Source: Parabacteroides sp. TM07-1AC (GTDB lineage Bacteria > Bacteroidota > Bacteroidia > Bacteroidales > Tannerellaceae). Taken from it: a stretch of 64,000 nt of DNA. The stretch spans positions 992,001 to 1,056,000 of the forward strand of contig NZ_QUKD01000001.1 of NCBI RefSeq assembly GCF_003480915.1, read 5' to 3'. Below the pieces are notes generated by a model. That model was not told the DNA's origin. It made no database searches and saw only the letters and a list, made by a program, of their open reading frames with translations. Position numbers and translations under genes: made by a program. Below, piece by piece: positions 1 through 7,211 of this stretch; position 1 is the first letter of the stretch, and the number at the start of each line of letters is the position of its first letter.

Positions 1-854
1 GGATTATGGATCGCATGATTGATTTCGGAGGATGGAAATATTTCGTTTCCAGATATTGTTCTGGTCCCAACGGAGCCTCCAACCTGAAGGAGCTAAACTT
101 TATGCTTTGGAAGAATTGCTTCTTCCGGCGAGAAAAGTCCAAAGTACTTACCCAGCTTCCGGATAAAGTTCGCCAGGTTATGAGCTGTGATATCACAAAC
201 AGAAAAGAGTATCAAGATGCCGAACGTGACCTGATCGATTACTTGAAGCGATACAAGGAAGCAGATGACGAAAAGATTCAAAAGTCACTAAAAGGAGAAG
301 TGATGGTCCGCATCGGTATTTTGAAAGATATTACAGCACGTGGTAAGTTGAAAGAGGTAATCGATTTCGTTAAGGACTTTCGGGAGAACGGGAAAAAGAT
401 TATCCTGTTCTGCAACCTGCATGAAATTGTAGACCGGCTACTTGTCGCCTTTCCTTCAGCCGTATGCGTCACTGGTAGACAGAATATGCAGGAGAAACAG
501 GCTTCTGTTGATGCCTTCCAGAAGAACCCAAAGACGGACATTATTATCTGCTCAATCAAAGCGGCCAGTGCCGGTATTACCCTTACCGCTGCGAGCGATG
601 TAGCTTTTATTGAGCTACCCTGGACGTATGCAGATTGTGATCAGGCTGAGAGTCGGGCACATCGTATCGGGCAGAAAGACTCGGTGAACTGCTATTATCT
701 ACTCGGTCGCCGGACGATTGACCAGAAGCTCTACCGAATCATCGAAGAAAAAAAGCACATCAGCAATGCTGTTCTTGGTGCCGAAGATAATATACAAACT
801 AACATTGTCGATATGATGGCACACATGTTCGACGAAACAGAGGAGGACGAATAA
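1..854 (+). CDS. SNF2-type DEAD/DEAH helicase, C-terminal part (truncated by window start)
   Basis: Only the C-terminal RecA-like domain is present; the reading frame is open to the first base, so the true start lies upstream. Visible helicase motifs are CNLHE followed by VTGRQN, the segment SIKAASAGITLTAAS (motif V-like) and QAESRAHRIGQ (motif VI, arginine finger region), which together are diagnostic of SWI2/SNF2 ATPases. Phage versions are thought to act in DNA replication or recombination. It heads the plus-strand operon of small phage genes and ends one base into the next ATG (TAATG overlap), which suggests coupled translation. The missing N-terminal half should carry the Walker motifs. 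Confidence 0.9.
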   Translation, partial: IMDRMIDFGGWKYFVSRYCSGPNGASNLKELNFMLWKNCFFRREKSKVLTQLPDKVRQVMSCDITNRKEYQDAERDLIDYLKRYKEADDEKIQKSLKGEVMVRIGILKDITARGKLKEVIDFVKDFRENGKKIILFCNLHEIVDRLLVAFPSAVCVTGRQNMQEKQASVDAFQKNPKTDIIICSIKAASAGITLTAASDVAFIELPWTYADCDQAESRAHRIGQKDSVNCYYLLGRRTIDQKLYRIIEEKKHISNAVLGAEDNIQTNIVDMMAHMFDETEEDE

Positions 855-1102
855 TGAATGTGAGTTTAAGTGTTGATCGAGTTAAGGAGCAAAGAGATGC
901 TAACAAATACCCGAGAAGAAAATGTATAAAATGCATTCGATATCCTTGTTTCAAAGGCCAGGGAACTCCAATGCATCAGGTCAACTTTGCCGCTTACGGT
1001 TGTAAACAATATAGTAATCATGAGGTACGCACTGAGAAACCAGGAAAAAATAAAAAGCGCATTAGGAGAAGATCTTCTTCTGCGAATATTGGAAAGTCTT
1101 AA
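854..1102 (+). CDS. small cysteine-containing phage protein
   Basis: An 82-residue basic protein starting on the stop codon of the helicase. It has a CxxC followed by a further Cys (KCIKCIRYPC) and a later YGCKQ, a possible small zinc-binding fold. The C-terminal 25 residues are very rich in Lys and Arg and may contact nucleic acid. The function is unknown. It overlaps the next gene by about 80 nt in another frame, so one of the two starts could be misassigned. Confidence 0.55.
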   Translation: MNVSLSVDRVKEQRDANKYPRRKCIKCIRYPCFKGQGTPMHQVNFAAYGCKQYSNHEVRTEKPGKNKKRIRRRSSSANIGKS

Positions 1103-1280
1103 ACAAGGCTTCGAACTATGGGGTGATGATATTGACAAACAAATAGAATCAGTAGATGGTCACCCCTTCCCTCTTCTAACACTTGATGATGCAGGGCATT
1201 CAAGTAATGTTGTTGCATTTTATGTGATAAAAAAACAATACAATGTCTACACATTAGCTTTCAAAGAGTTTATCGATTAA
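1020..1280 (+). CDS. small phage protein, unknown function
   Basis: An 86-residue ORF read from the ATG at 1020 (an in-frame ATG also exists at 987). The protein is acidic and ordinary in composition (LLRILESLKQGFELWGDD and similar), looks like a folded alpha/beta domain and shows no recognised motif. Its first 80 nt overlap the preceding cysteine-containing ORF out of frame. It is part of the plus-strand operon of tiny genes. Confidence 0.5.
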   Translation: MRYALRNQEKIKSALGEDLLLRILESLKQGFELWGDDIDKQIESVDGHPFPLLTLDDAGHSSNVVAFYVIKKQYNVYTLAFKEFID

Positions 1281-1291
1281 TATAAAAAGTT

Positions 1292-1456
1292 ATGAAACAG
1301 ATAGAAATTAAAGAATACAGAATTGAACAACCTAAAATTATAGGATATCTAAGTAATAAGTCAATTAAAACAAGAATAGCTGTTTTTCAACCTATTGGGT
1401 GGTTTAAGAGGCTTATGATTAAGTGGTGTTTTGGATTTGAGTATGAGAAAAACTAA
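1292..1456 (+). CDS. very small phage protein (54 aa)
   Basis: The frame ATG...TAA encodes 54 residues beginning MKQIEIKEYRIEQPK and ending GFEYEKN. It lies 11 nt after the previous stop and 13 nt before the next start, in step with the regular spacing of this operon, which is the main support. The protein is basic and aromatic-rich. No domain is recognised. Confidence 0.45.
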   Translation: MKQIEIKEYRIEQPKIIGYLSNKSIKTRIAVFQPIGWFKRLMIKWCFGFEYEKN

Positions 1457-1469
1457 TAAGAACTGAATC

Positions 1470-1781
1470 ATGAGTAAACAAAATAAACAGTGTCCCGAAT
1501 TTCCATATTTCGGAGCTACATATCCAGACGCTAGATGCATTAACGGATACTTATACGATATGGATGATTGCGATAACGATGGAAATCTATATGAGCGTGA
1601 TAATGGTATTCCATGTCCATTCTGTAATACAGAAGAATTTATCAAATACGATCCGTTCAGCAAGGTTGATGAATTTATCGAAAATGACGGAACCGGATTT
1701 GATTCATGTGTTGCAAAGGCGATACCCAAAGTTCAGGATTGGTATTTGGGTTGGATAGAGAAAATGAAAGAACGATACTAA
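1470..1781 (+). CDS. phage protein with CPFC zinc-ribbon-like motif
   Basis: A 103-residue acidic protein. Cysteines occur as CPEF, RCIN, DDC and the pair CPFC at about residues 49-52, suggesting one small zinc site. Its C-terminus is a probable helix (KVQDWYLGWIEKMKERY). It is part of the plus-strand small-gene operon. The function is unknown. Confidence 0.6.
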   Translation: MSKQNKQCPEFPYFGATYPDARCINGYLYDMDDCDNDGNLYERDNGIPCPFCNTEEFIKYDPFSKVDEFIENDGTGFDSCVAKAIPKVQDWYLGWIEKMKERY

Positions 1782-1827
1782 TTAACAAGAACTGAAGAAT
1801 AATATTTAATAAGAAAGGAGTATAGTT

Positions 1828-2088
1828 ATGGCATTTTTAGCTGTAAACAGAAATGGAGAGGAATTAATATTTAATGACCTTCCCACTTATGACAGAGTAG
1901 AAGATACATGGAAAGTTTTAGGAGTTAGGTCAGAGCTTGTTTATGATGATCCACATGACTTCAGTGCAGGTACGCATGAGGAAACCGTAGATGATGATGA
2001 TTACGGTGTCACCTTACCTAAAGGAACAATTGAAAAAATTATTGGTGGTCCGTTGTCATTAGCTAATAATCCGGTAGAAATTAACTAA
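1828..2088 (+). CDS. small acidic phage protein
   Basis: An 86-residue protein with a good ribosome-binding site (AGAAAGGAG about 9 nt upstream), unusual in this A-rich-leader genome. Composition is strongly acidic, with an HEETVDDDDYG stretch. The N-terminus, MAFLAVNRNGEELIFN, resembles small hypothetical proteins common in Bacteroides mobile elements. No enzymatic motif is seen. Confidence 0.65.
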   Translation: MAFLAVNRNGEELIFNDLPTYDRVEDTWKVLGVRSELVYDDPHDFSAGTHEETVDDDDYGVTLPKGTIEKIIGGPLSLANNPVEIN

Positions 2089-2107
2089 CAACTAACAACA
2101 ATTGAAC

Positions 2108-2362
2108 ATGGAAAGTCAAAGCGCAAAACAAATCCTAGCTACATGGGTGACGAAGGTTAAAGGATATTGCACACCGGTTGTTTCTTATGATGACGCTGTT
2201 CGCTCCGTAGAATTGGCAGAAAAAGAAATAAAGGAGAAAGCTATAAAAGCGCACTGGAAATGCTGTCATAATCTATCAAAGGACAATGATCAAATGTGTA
2301 AACATCAGACAGATTGTGACAGGAAGTGTTTATATATGACTGAATTTGTAAATCAACTTTAA
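2108..2362 (+). CDS. small cysteine-rich phage protein
   Basis: An 84-residue protein, starting at ATG 2108 rather than the in-frame TTG at 2102. An N-terminal helical part is followed by a Cys/His-rich C-terminal half (CCHN, MCKHQTDCDRKC), which could bind one or two zinc ions. It sits in the plus-strand operon. The function is unknown. Confidence 0.6.
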   Translation: MESQSAKQILATWVTKVKGYCTPVVSYDDAVRSVELAEKEIKEKAIKAHWKCCHNLSKDNDQMCKHQTDCDRKCLYMTEFVNQL

Positions 2363-2374
2363 TAATAACTGAAT

Positions 2375-2521
2375 ATGAAATGGATTGGAATTGCATTGAT
2401 ATACATTGCATTCTTTGCTTTGATAGGAACAGCATGCGATTGTGTAAATAGTGCATGGCCACTATTAGCACTAGTTTTTACACCTAAAATTAAACAAACA
2501 GACGATGGTGACAACATTTGA
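2375..2521 (+). CDS. very small membrane protein (48 aa)
   Basis: The frame ATG at 2375 to TGA at 2521 encodes 48 residues. Residues 3-35 are hydrophobic (WIGIALIYIAFFALIGTA, then AWPLLALVF), with CDC in the middle, giving one long or two short membrane segments. The stop overlaps the start of the next gene by 17 nt, an arrangement typical of coupled phage genes. It is too short for a family call. Confidence 0.45.
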   Translation: MKWIGIALIYIAFFALIGTACDCVNSAWPLLALVFTPKIKQTDDGDNI

Positions 2522-2777
2522 TAGTGACTATAAAGTCAACAAACCTTTTGCAAATTTTTTAACGCGTAGATCGGAATTCGGGAAGTACATGAAAGGAATA
2601 TATGTTTGTCAAACAGGATTTGTTTCGATTTATTCAGATGATAAATCATCAACATTTGAATACTTCCGGTCCGGCAGAATCTACTCCAGGACTATTCATG
2701 GGAAAAGCTTTACACAAAGGAGCCTGGCTGTTACAGCCGGGAAATTTGACCGGCAGGTTGAAGCTATGTTTGAATAA
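2505..2777 (+). CDS. small phage protein, unknown function
   Basis: A 90-residue basic protein (MVTTFDSDYKVNKPF...). It reads as a compact beta-rich domain with many aromatic and charged residues. It starts inside the preceding 48-aa membrane-protein gene. No motif allows a function call. Confidence 0.6.
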   Translation: MVTTFDSDYKVNKPFANFLTRRSEFGKYMKGIYVCQTGFVSIYSDDKSSTFEYFRSGRIYSRTIHGKSFTQRSLAVTAGKFDRQVEAMFE

Positions 2778-2844
2778 AGAAAGGCAGCGCCTCACAGCGC
2801 CACCCTCTCACAACCGAGAACAAATATATTAAATAACGACAACT

Positions 2845-3408
2845 ATGGCAAGTGAGGCTTTGAATAAATATATAGAGAAACGTTACGACAGGTGGCTTGA
2901 TTACGCTAAGTATCACTGCTCACTTGCCGGAATGACAGACGAGGCGATCGACGTGTTAAACGAGGTCATGTGCATGCTATTACAAAAAGATCTGGAATAT
3001 ATATCCCGGCTTATGGACTCCAAGCAAGGTAAATATACCGAACTTGATTTTTATGTCCTGCAAATGATCAAACTAAACGTGACCTCGGACACATCCCCCT
3101 ACCGGCATAAGTACAAGCCTATCCCGGCAGATGACAACGTTGACTGGCGACGGCTTAACATTATCGACAACCAGGAGGAAGAACCGGATAAGAACAAATA
3201 TATATGTAACCGGTTGCAGGAAGTCAGGGAGATATTAGATAGCCTTGAAATATCTGAAAGTGCAATCAAAATATTTACCTGGAAGTTCTTCGCTGGAGAA
3301 TCATTTGCAGACTGGCCAGGTCCAGAAAGTAAAAAGGAATTGTATGAAACTTATAAAAGAGTATTCAAAGCAATACTCGATAAAAAAGACGGGAGGCTAT
3401 TATTTTAA
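2845..3408 (+). CDS. sigma-factor-like phage regulator (candidate)
   Basis: A 187-residue protein at the end of the plus-strand operon. The first 60 residues (YDRWLDYAKYHC...AIDVLNEVMCMLL) have the helical layout of sigma region 2. The last 50 (ESAIKIFTWKFFAGESFADW...YETYKRVFKAIL) resemble a region-4-like helix-turn-helix with a C-terminal helix. Known phages use such proteins to switch on late genes, and here the late genes run from repeated TAAAATATAA elements, so a role as late activator is an inference worth testing. Followed directly by an intrinsic terminator. Confidence 0.5.
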   Translation: MASEALNKYIEKRYDRWLDYAKYHCSLAGMTDEAIDVLNEVMCMLLQKDLEYISRLMDSKQGKYTELDFYVLQMIKLNVTSDTSPYRHKYKPIPADDNVDWRRLNIIDNQEEEPDKNKYICNRLQEVREILDSLEISESAIKIFTWKFFAGESFADWPGPESKKELYETYKRVFKAILDKKDGRLLF

Positions 3409-3437
3409 AGGCTGGATCAATCATCTAGCCTTTTTTC
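3407..3437 (+). terminator. intrinsic terminator of the plus-strand early operon
   Basis: AAAGGCT...AGCCTTTTTT forms a 7-bp stem (extended by GAT/ATC) followed by six T residues directly after the stop codon of the sigma-like gene. The rest of the gap to 3579 shows nothing further. Confidence 0.8.
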
Positions 3438-3579
3438 TACATTGCTTCCAACTTAGCTTTAAGCCTTTTCATTCGATTAATATCAGATAAAAAAATTATT
3501 TTTCGTTTGTAAATATACGAGTTGTTGTGATTCGTTATTCTACAGAAAGCATGTTATTCAATGGAATCCAAACTTTTCA

Positions 3580-4539
3580 CTAAACAGGAATTATCTTGGT
3601 CACATACCAATACTTTTTTTCCCTACAAACAGTTACTTCATATGCATTTGACAATCTAGCGGTCTCTGTTTTTTTATAAATACATTTTTCAATTATTTTC
3701 TCATTAGAAAATATATTCTGCTGTCTTTTCAGGTAGAATAGTAAAATATCGCCTGAATTAGCTGCAATTGCTTCTTTGAAAGTCAAATCATCTATAAAAC
3801 TACTATCAAATCCCTTTTCATTAATATTTCTTTTTAACAATTCAAAATCTCTTCTTATCTTTTTAATTTCTTTAATTGTATTTTTACGTGAAATTGGAAA
3901 ACCTTCTATGACAGGAACCTCTGATTCAGAGATATATGTAACATAATATTTTACAGCATCATTATCCCTTTCTATTTCTTTTATATTTAAATGGAACATT
4001 CGATGTGAATTATATCCTGACTTAAATAATTTATAGCAATTATTAAAACGTCTTCTTTTAAAATCCATCGACAAAAAATTCCATGCTTCATTGTATTCTT
4101 TTTCAGAAATATTTTTATAGAACAATTTAATACAATTATTTGGATTAGTTTTAGGATCTTTTAATGAATCAAGTTTTATATTAAATTTATGGGAGAAAAC
4201 TTTCATATCGTCATAGCTCAAAACGCTTAAATTCCTTATATCAAAAGGGAGCTTATCTACTTGAACTTTTTCATTCAATGTAAAAATAATGTTGTCTGTA
4301 GAGTCATGATGTCCATGATAATAACCAAACTCATAAAACACATTAGGATTATAATTTGAAATATCAACAATTGTGATATCGCTTTCTTTTATATGCCTAA
4401 ATATCTTCTTTAATACATCTGCATCACCTTTTGAACTCACCCTTTGAGCTTCAATACCTCTAGATTCACAGGCACGTATGTAAAAATCATATATTTCATT
4501 GAATTCATCATCAAAAGGCATAATAATAAAGCATTTCAT
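3580..4539 (-). CDS. TIR/nucleoside-deoxyribosyltransferase-like protein with NTF2-like C-terminus
   Basis: 319 residues from the ATG at 4539. The longer frame from 4566 would begin upstream of the transcript predicted from the TATCTTTG box. Residues 1-110 carry KCFIIMPF, a conserved DVLKKIFRHIKESDITIVDIS helix-strand and NPNVFYEFGYYHG, the signature of the TIR-like/nucleoside 2-deoxyribosyltransferase fold in which the Glu of YEFG is the likely catalytic residue. From about residue 120, a segment beginning LFYKNISEKEYNEAWNFLS resembles an NTF2-like ligand pocket. The gene is far more AT-rich than its neighbours and has its own promoter at the convergent end of two phage operons, so it looks like a lysogenic-conversion (moron) gene. 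A role in NAD or nucleotide-based anti-phage defence is inference. Confidence 0.7.
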   Translation of the reverse strand: MKCFIIMPFDDEFNEIYDFYIRACESRGIEAQRVSSKGDADVLKKIFRHIKESDITIVDISNYNPNVFYEFGYYHGHHDSTDNIIFTLNEKVQVDKLPFDIRNLSVLSYDDMKVFSHKFNIKLDSLKDPKTNPNNCIKLFYKNISEKEYNEAWNFLSMDFKRRRFNNCYKLFKSGYNSHRMFHLNIKEIERDNDAVKYYVTYISESEVPVIEGFPISRKNTIKEIKKIRRDFELLKRNINEKGFDSSFIDDLTFKEAIAANSGDILLFYLKRQQNIFSNEKIIEKCIYKKTETARLSNAYEVTVCREKKYWYVTKIIPV

Positions 4540-4563
4540 AATATATAGAATTAGAGTTATAAG

Positions 4564-4571
4564 CAAAGATA
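4564..4571 (-). promoter_or_regulatory. Bacteroidetes -7 box for the TIR-like gene
   Basis: Read on the minus strand, TATCTTTG matches TAnnTTTG and lies 25 nt before the ATG at 4539. No convincing TTTG -33 box is seen at 19-21 nt. Confidence 0.5.
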
Positions 4572-4675
4572 TACATTTTTGGCTCTAAATATATTTTTCT
4601 AACAAAAAAACATACCTTATCTATTAAAAATCAATCCAAGTAGATATTTTATAGAAATTGATTCTAATAAATCAA

Positions 4676-4712
4676 TAAAAAATCGCCCCACCCTCACGGG
4701 CAGAGCGATCGA
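4676..4712 (-). terminator. terminator after the lysis cassette
   Basis: On the minus strand ATCGC-tctg-CCC-gtga-GGG-tgg-GGCGAT is followed by TTTTTT. It lies 75 nt past the spanin-like gene and would end the late transcript before the TIR-like cargo gene. Confidence 0.7.
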
Positions 4713-4786
4713 ATCAATAACCTTAAAAACTAATACTATGAAAAACACTATTCAAAATTTATACATAAGTAATATATAAAGTTCTT

Positions 4787-5251
4787 CTATCTATTTCTTC
4801 GGACCAACCAAACGACAACGTAACCAATACCTAACAAAAGGATTCCTGAAAGTGCTCCAATAGCCCAACCACCTACGTTCATTTTAACCTCTTCCCATTT
4901 GGTTAATTGCCTTTCTACCGGATAAGGCACTTGAATCTCTTTTTGCTTTGCGTTCAGGAGAGAATCATACTTGGCTTGTAGTAATATATAATCACTATTC
5001 AATTCCCGATACCGTTCTCTTTCCCTGTAAAGCTCAGTCCGGATCACATTACCTTTATCATCGATAACGATAACGGTCGAGTCTTTTATGACAGTTGAAT
5101 CACGAGTTACAATCTTCTCTTTGATAATTATCGAATCGTGAGTTATAACAGAATCACGAGTCTCTATATTACTTTCAATCGGAACGTACGGGATTCTGCT
5201 CCGGCAACCGGTAAACAGAATCAGAAAACAGACTATAAATGTTGTTTTCAT
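4787..5251 (-). CDS. unimolecular spanin candidate (lipoprotein with C-terminal membrane anchor)
   Basis: 154 residues. The N-terminus MKTTFIVCFLILFTGC is a lipoprotein signal with the lipobox ending in Cys16. The middle is polar and repetitive (RDSVITHDSII, RDSTVIKDSTVIV), then coiled-coil-like. Residues about 130-150 (IGALSGILLLGIGYVVVWLV) form a transmembrane helix followed by RRNR. An outer-membrane lipid anchor plus an inner-membrane helix in one protein is the hallmark of u-spanins (T1 gp11 type), which fuse the two membranes in the last step of lysis. It overlaps the amidase gene by 4 nt (ATGA). The function is inferred from topology and context. Confidence 0.7.
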   Translation of the reverse strand: MKTTFIVCFLILFTGCRSRIPYVPIESNIETRDSVITHDSIIIKEKIVTRDSTVIKDSTVIVIDDKGNVIRTELYRERERYRELNSDYILLQAKYDSLLNAKQKEIQVPYPVERQLTKWEEVKMNVGGWAIGALSGILLLGIGYVVVWLVRRNR

Positions 5252-5733
5252 GGCTTTACAATTATTTCAGGTAAGAAACTCTTATACTCGGGGATCACAT
5301 CGAAACAGGGACATTCTTTGATACGTTCCCAGGGATCGACCTTACCATTATGATTTGTATCTGGCGAAATATCCCGATGTCCGATTACCTTTACAATCGG
5401 ATATTTCCGGCAGAGATCATTTACCAAATAGTTCAGACTTTCTTTCTGTGCAGTTGTTCGAGTGTCGGCAGCCTGGCCGGAAGAGTTAAGCCCTCCAATG
5501 TAACAGATAGCAATACTGGAGCCGTTGTAGCCTTTTGCGTGCGCTCCGACCTCCGACTCGTCGCGCCCAGGTTCAATTGTGCCATCTAAGCACACAACAT
5601 AGTGATATCCGATGCATTTCCAATGATTCTGTTCACGGTGCATGCGATCAATATCATTTGCATGTAGATCAACACCAGGTTTACTGGCCGAGCAGTGAAT
5701 TATAATTGTATCGATCAATCTCATTTTATTCAT
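5248..5733 (-). CDS. phage endolysin, N-acetylmuramoyl-L-alanine amidase
   Basis: 161 residues of the Amidase_2/T7-lysozyme (PGRP) fold. Zinc ligands are visible as His13 in IIIHCSAS, His119 in GHRDISPD and Cys143 in CPCFDV; GYHYVV (Tyr43, His44) is also typical. It cuts the amide bond between muramic acid and the stem peptide. A DTNHNGKVDPWERI insertion, resembling a Ca-binding loop, is seen in Bacteroides phage amidases. It lies between holin-like membrane proteins and the spanin candidate. M4 (MRLIDTII) is an alternative start. Confidence 0.92.
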   Translation of the reverse strand: MNKMRLIDTIIIHCSASKPGVDLHANDIDRMHREQNHWKCIGYHYVVCLDGTIEPGRDESEVGAHAKGYNGSSIAICYIGGLNSSGQAADTRTTAQKESLNYLVNDLCRKYPIVKVIGHRDISPDTNHNGKVDPWERIKECPCFDVIPEYKSFLPEIIVKP

Positions 5734-6334
5734 TATTTAAGCGGTGATAAAAATCTAATTTAATATCGTCGTAAGCCGCAGCGACATTGGTGTAAGCTCG
5801 GCTATTATTAGGTCCGGACGCATTATATATTTCGCCCTCTACAACCTGCGCAACCTTCTCAATCCATTCAGGCGAAGTATATGCAGATAGTTTCTTCCCG
5901 CGATAGGTATAGCAGTCAAAACGACTGTTTCGATCTTCATGCATATTACGTAGCAAGTTCCGGATCTTCTTACTTGTTGCCTCATGGTCAATAATATGGT
6001 TCTCTTCCCTGATTTTTTTAATCAATCGGCAGACCTGTTCTTTTGCAAGATCGAAATAAGCACCAGATGTATTCTTTATTCTTAGTTGTGTTTCCGGAAG
6101 AAGTCCTTCGGCTATATTCGTCATTAACCGGTTATTTTCCCCTATATTTTCTCCTAATATTTTAAGTTCTTTGGTATAATCAACTATGATACGATCAATA
6201 ATACTTTTAAACCATTTGAAACATGCATACATTAACCCAGCAGACAATATAAGAAAAAAAGCGGCAGCCATTGCCATCATACCAACATCACCAATACTTT
6301 TTGCCACAGCTGTAGCAGTTTCTATTTGTTCCAT
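5726..6334 (-). CDS. membrane-anchored phage protein of the lysis region
   Basis: 202 residues from the ATG at 6334 (MEQIETATAVAK); the frame extends 25 codons further but would run deep into the holin-like gene. One transmembrane helix (about residues 24-46, MMAMAAAFFLILSAGLMYACF) is followed by a long helical soluble domain. Position between a holin-like protein and the endolysin suggests a lysis accessory or holin-regulating role. No known family is recognised. Its end overlaps the amidase start by 8 nt. Confidence 0.65.
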   Translation of the reverse strand: MEQIETATAVAKSIGDVGMMAMAAAFFLILSAGLMYACFKWFKSIIDRIIVDYTKELKILGENIGENNRLMTNIAEGLLPETQLRIKNTSGAYFDLAKEQVCRLIKKIREENHIIDHEATSKKIRNLLRNMHEDRNSRFDCYTYRGKKLSAYTSPEWIEKVAQVVEGEIYNASGPNNSRAYTNVAAAYDDIKLDFYHRLNNE

Positions 6335-6377
6335 CTTCTGAAATTTACAGGGGCGACCAAAGCCACCCCTTGATAAC

Positions 6378-6770
6378 CTATACTTTATTATTTTTCTTTT
6401 TCTTCGCAAATAGACCTACTATCCATTCTATCAGTCCTGTATCAAATATCCCATTCGCGGCCAATGAGACACCCAGTCCATAAAGCAGAGCCTGCCACCA
6501 TTCCAGACCATTTAGAAAGCCCAAATGAAAAGCCCAGCCAAACATCGTAACGGCGATACCGGTTATCCAGCTAATAATCTGAATAACTATAGGGCTAATT
6601 GATTTAAAGATTCTCTTCACTCCTTCTACTACAAAAGGGATAATGGCTACCAAGCCGGCAAAAGTGGTAAAAGCAGATGAATAATCAGGAGTAGGTTCCA
6701 CTGTCGTTTGAGCATATACCCCTACATACGTTAGCATTAACGTTAACATTAACAATACAATCTTTCTCAT
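6378..6770 (-). CDS. holin-like membrane protein
   Basis: 130 residues. The N-terminal MRKIVLLMLTLMLTYVGVYAQ is a cleavable signal peptide (VYA-Q). Three hydrophobic segments follow (FAGLVAIIPFVV; IVIQIISWITGIAVTMFGWAF; WWQALLYGLGVSLAANGIFD) and a lysine-rich tail AKKKKNNKV. Size, topology and location before the endolysin match Bacteroides phage holins. Holins vary too much for a sequence-level proof. Confidence 0.65.
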   Translation of the reverse strand: MRKIVLLMLTLMLTYVGVYAQTTVEPTPDYSSAFTTFAGLVAIIPFVVEGVKRIFKSISPIVIQIISWITGIAVTMFGWAFHLGFLNGLEWWQALLYGLGVSLAANGIFDTGLIEWIVGLFAKKKKNNKV

Positions 6771-6815
6771 ACTTTATTCTTTTAAATGATTAAAAATTAA
6801 TATATAAAAATCTAT

Positions 6816-7166
6816 CTAACTTTCACTTGGCTCTACTCCCGGCTCGTCCAATATCTTGTTGTATGTATCCAAAACAAACTCAGAAAATCGCCCATCAGCA
6901 TCTAGGTAGTCTACTTTAGCCTTCAAATATTCAAGTTCTTCAGCAGTAATATCGAAATCCTTTACGTCAGTGATAGCTTCAGCACTCCGGAAAGAAACGT
7001 CATACTGACCATGTCCGGTCTGAGTCATTACAACTTCACCAGCTTCCTCTGTTGAGAGGTTGATTTTGGAGACGATGGATTTTTTCAATGTGATACCCTG
7101 ACGACTGTCGTAGTCGGGCAGGACTGTTTTCAGGATCAAAACTCTGTCTTTTAATGTCAATTTCAT
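6816..7166 (-). CDS. phage protein, unknown function, beside lysis genes
   Basis: 116 residues, acidic. It starts MKLTLKDRVLILKTVLPDYDSRQGI, contains a predicted strand-rich middle and ends EPGVEPSES. Similar small proteins sit between tail and lysis genes in Bacteroides prophages. No motif is seen. Confidence 0.65.
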   Translation of the reverse strand: MKLTLKDRVLILKTVLPDYDSRQGITLKKSIVSKINLSTEEAGEVVMTQTGHGQYDVSFRSAEAITDVKDFDITAEELEYLKAKVDYLDADGRFSEFVLDTYNKILDEPGVEPSES

Positions 7167-7211
7167 ATTCGAATATGTTTAAATGTTATTGAAATATTAT
7201 TTTGATACAAC

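Noticed and set aside
4738..4779. 13-aa leader-like ORF (MKNTIQNLYISNI)
   Set aside because: No plus-strand gene follows it and no promoter was seen.
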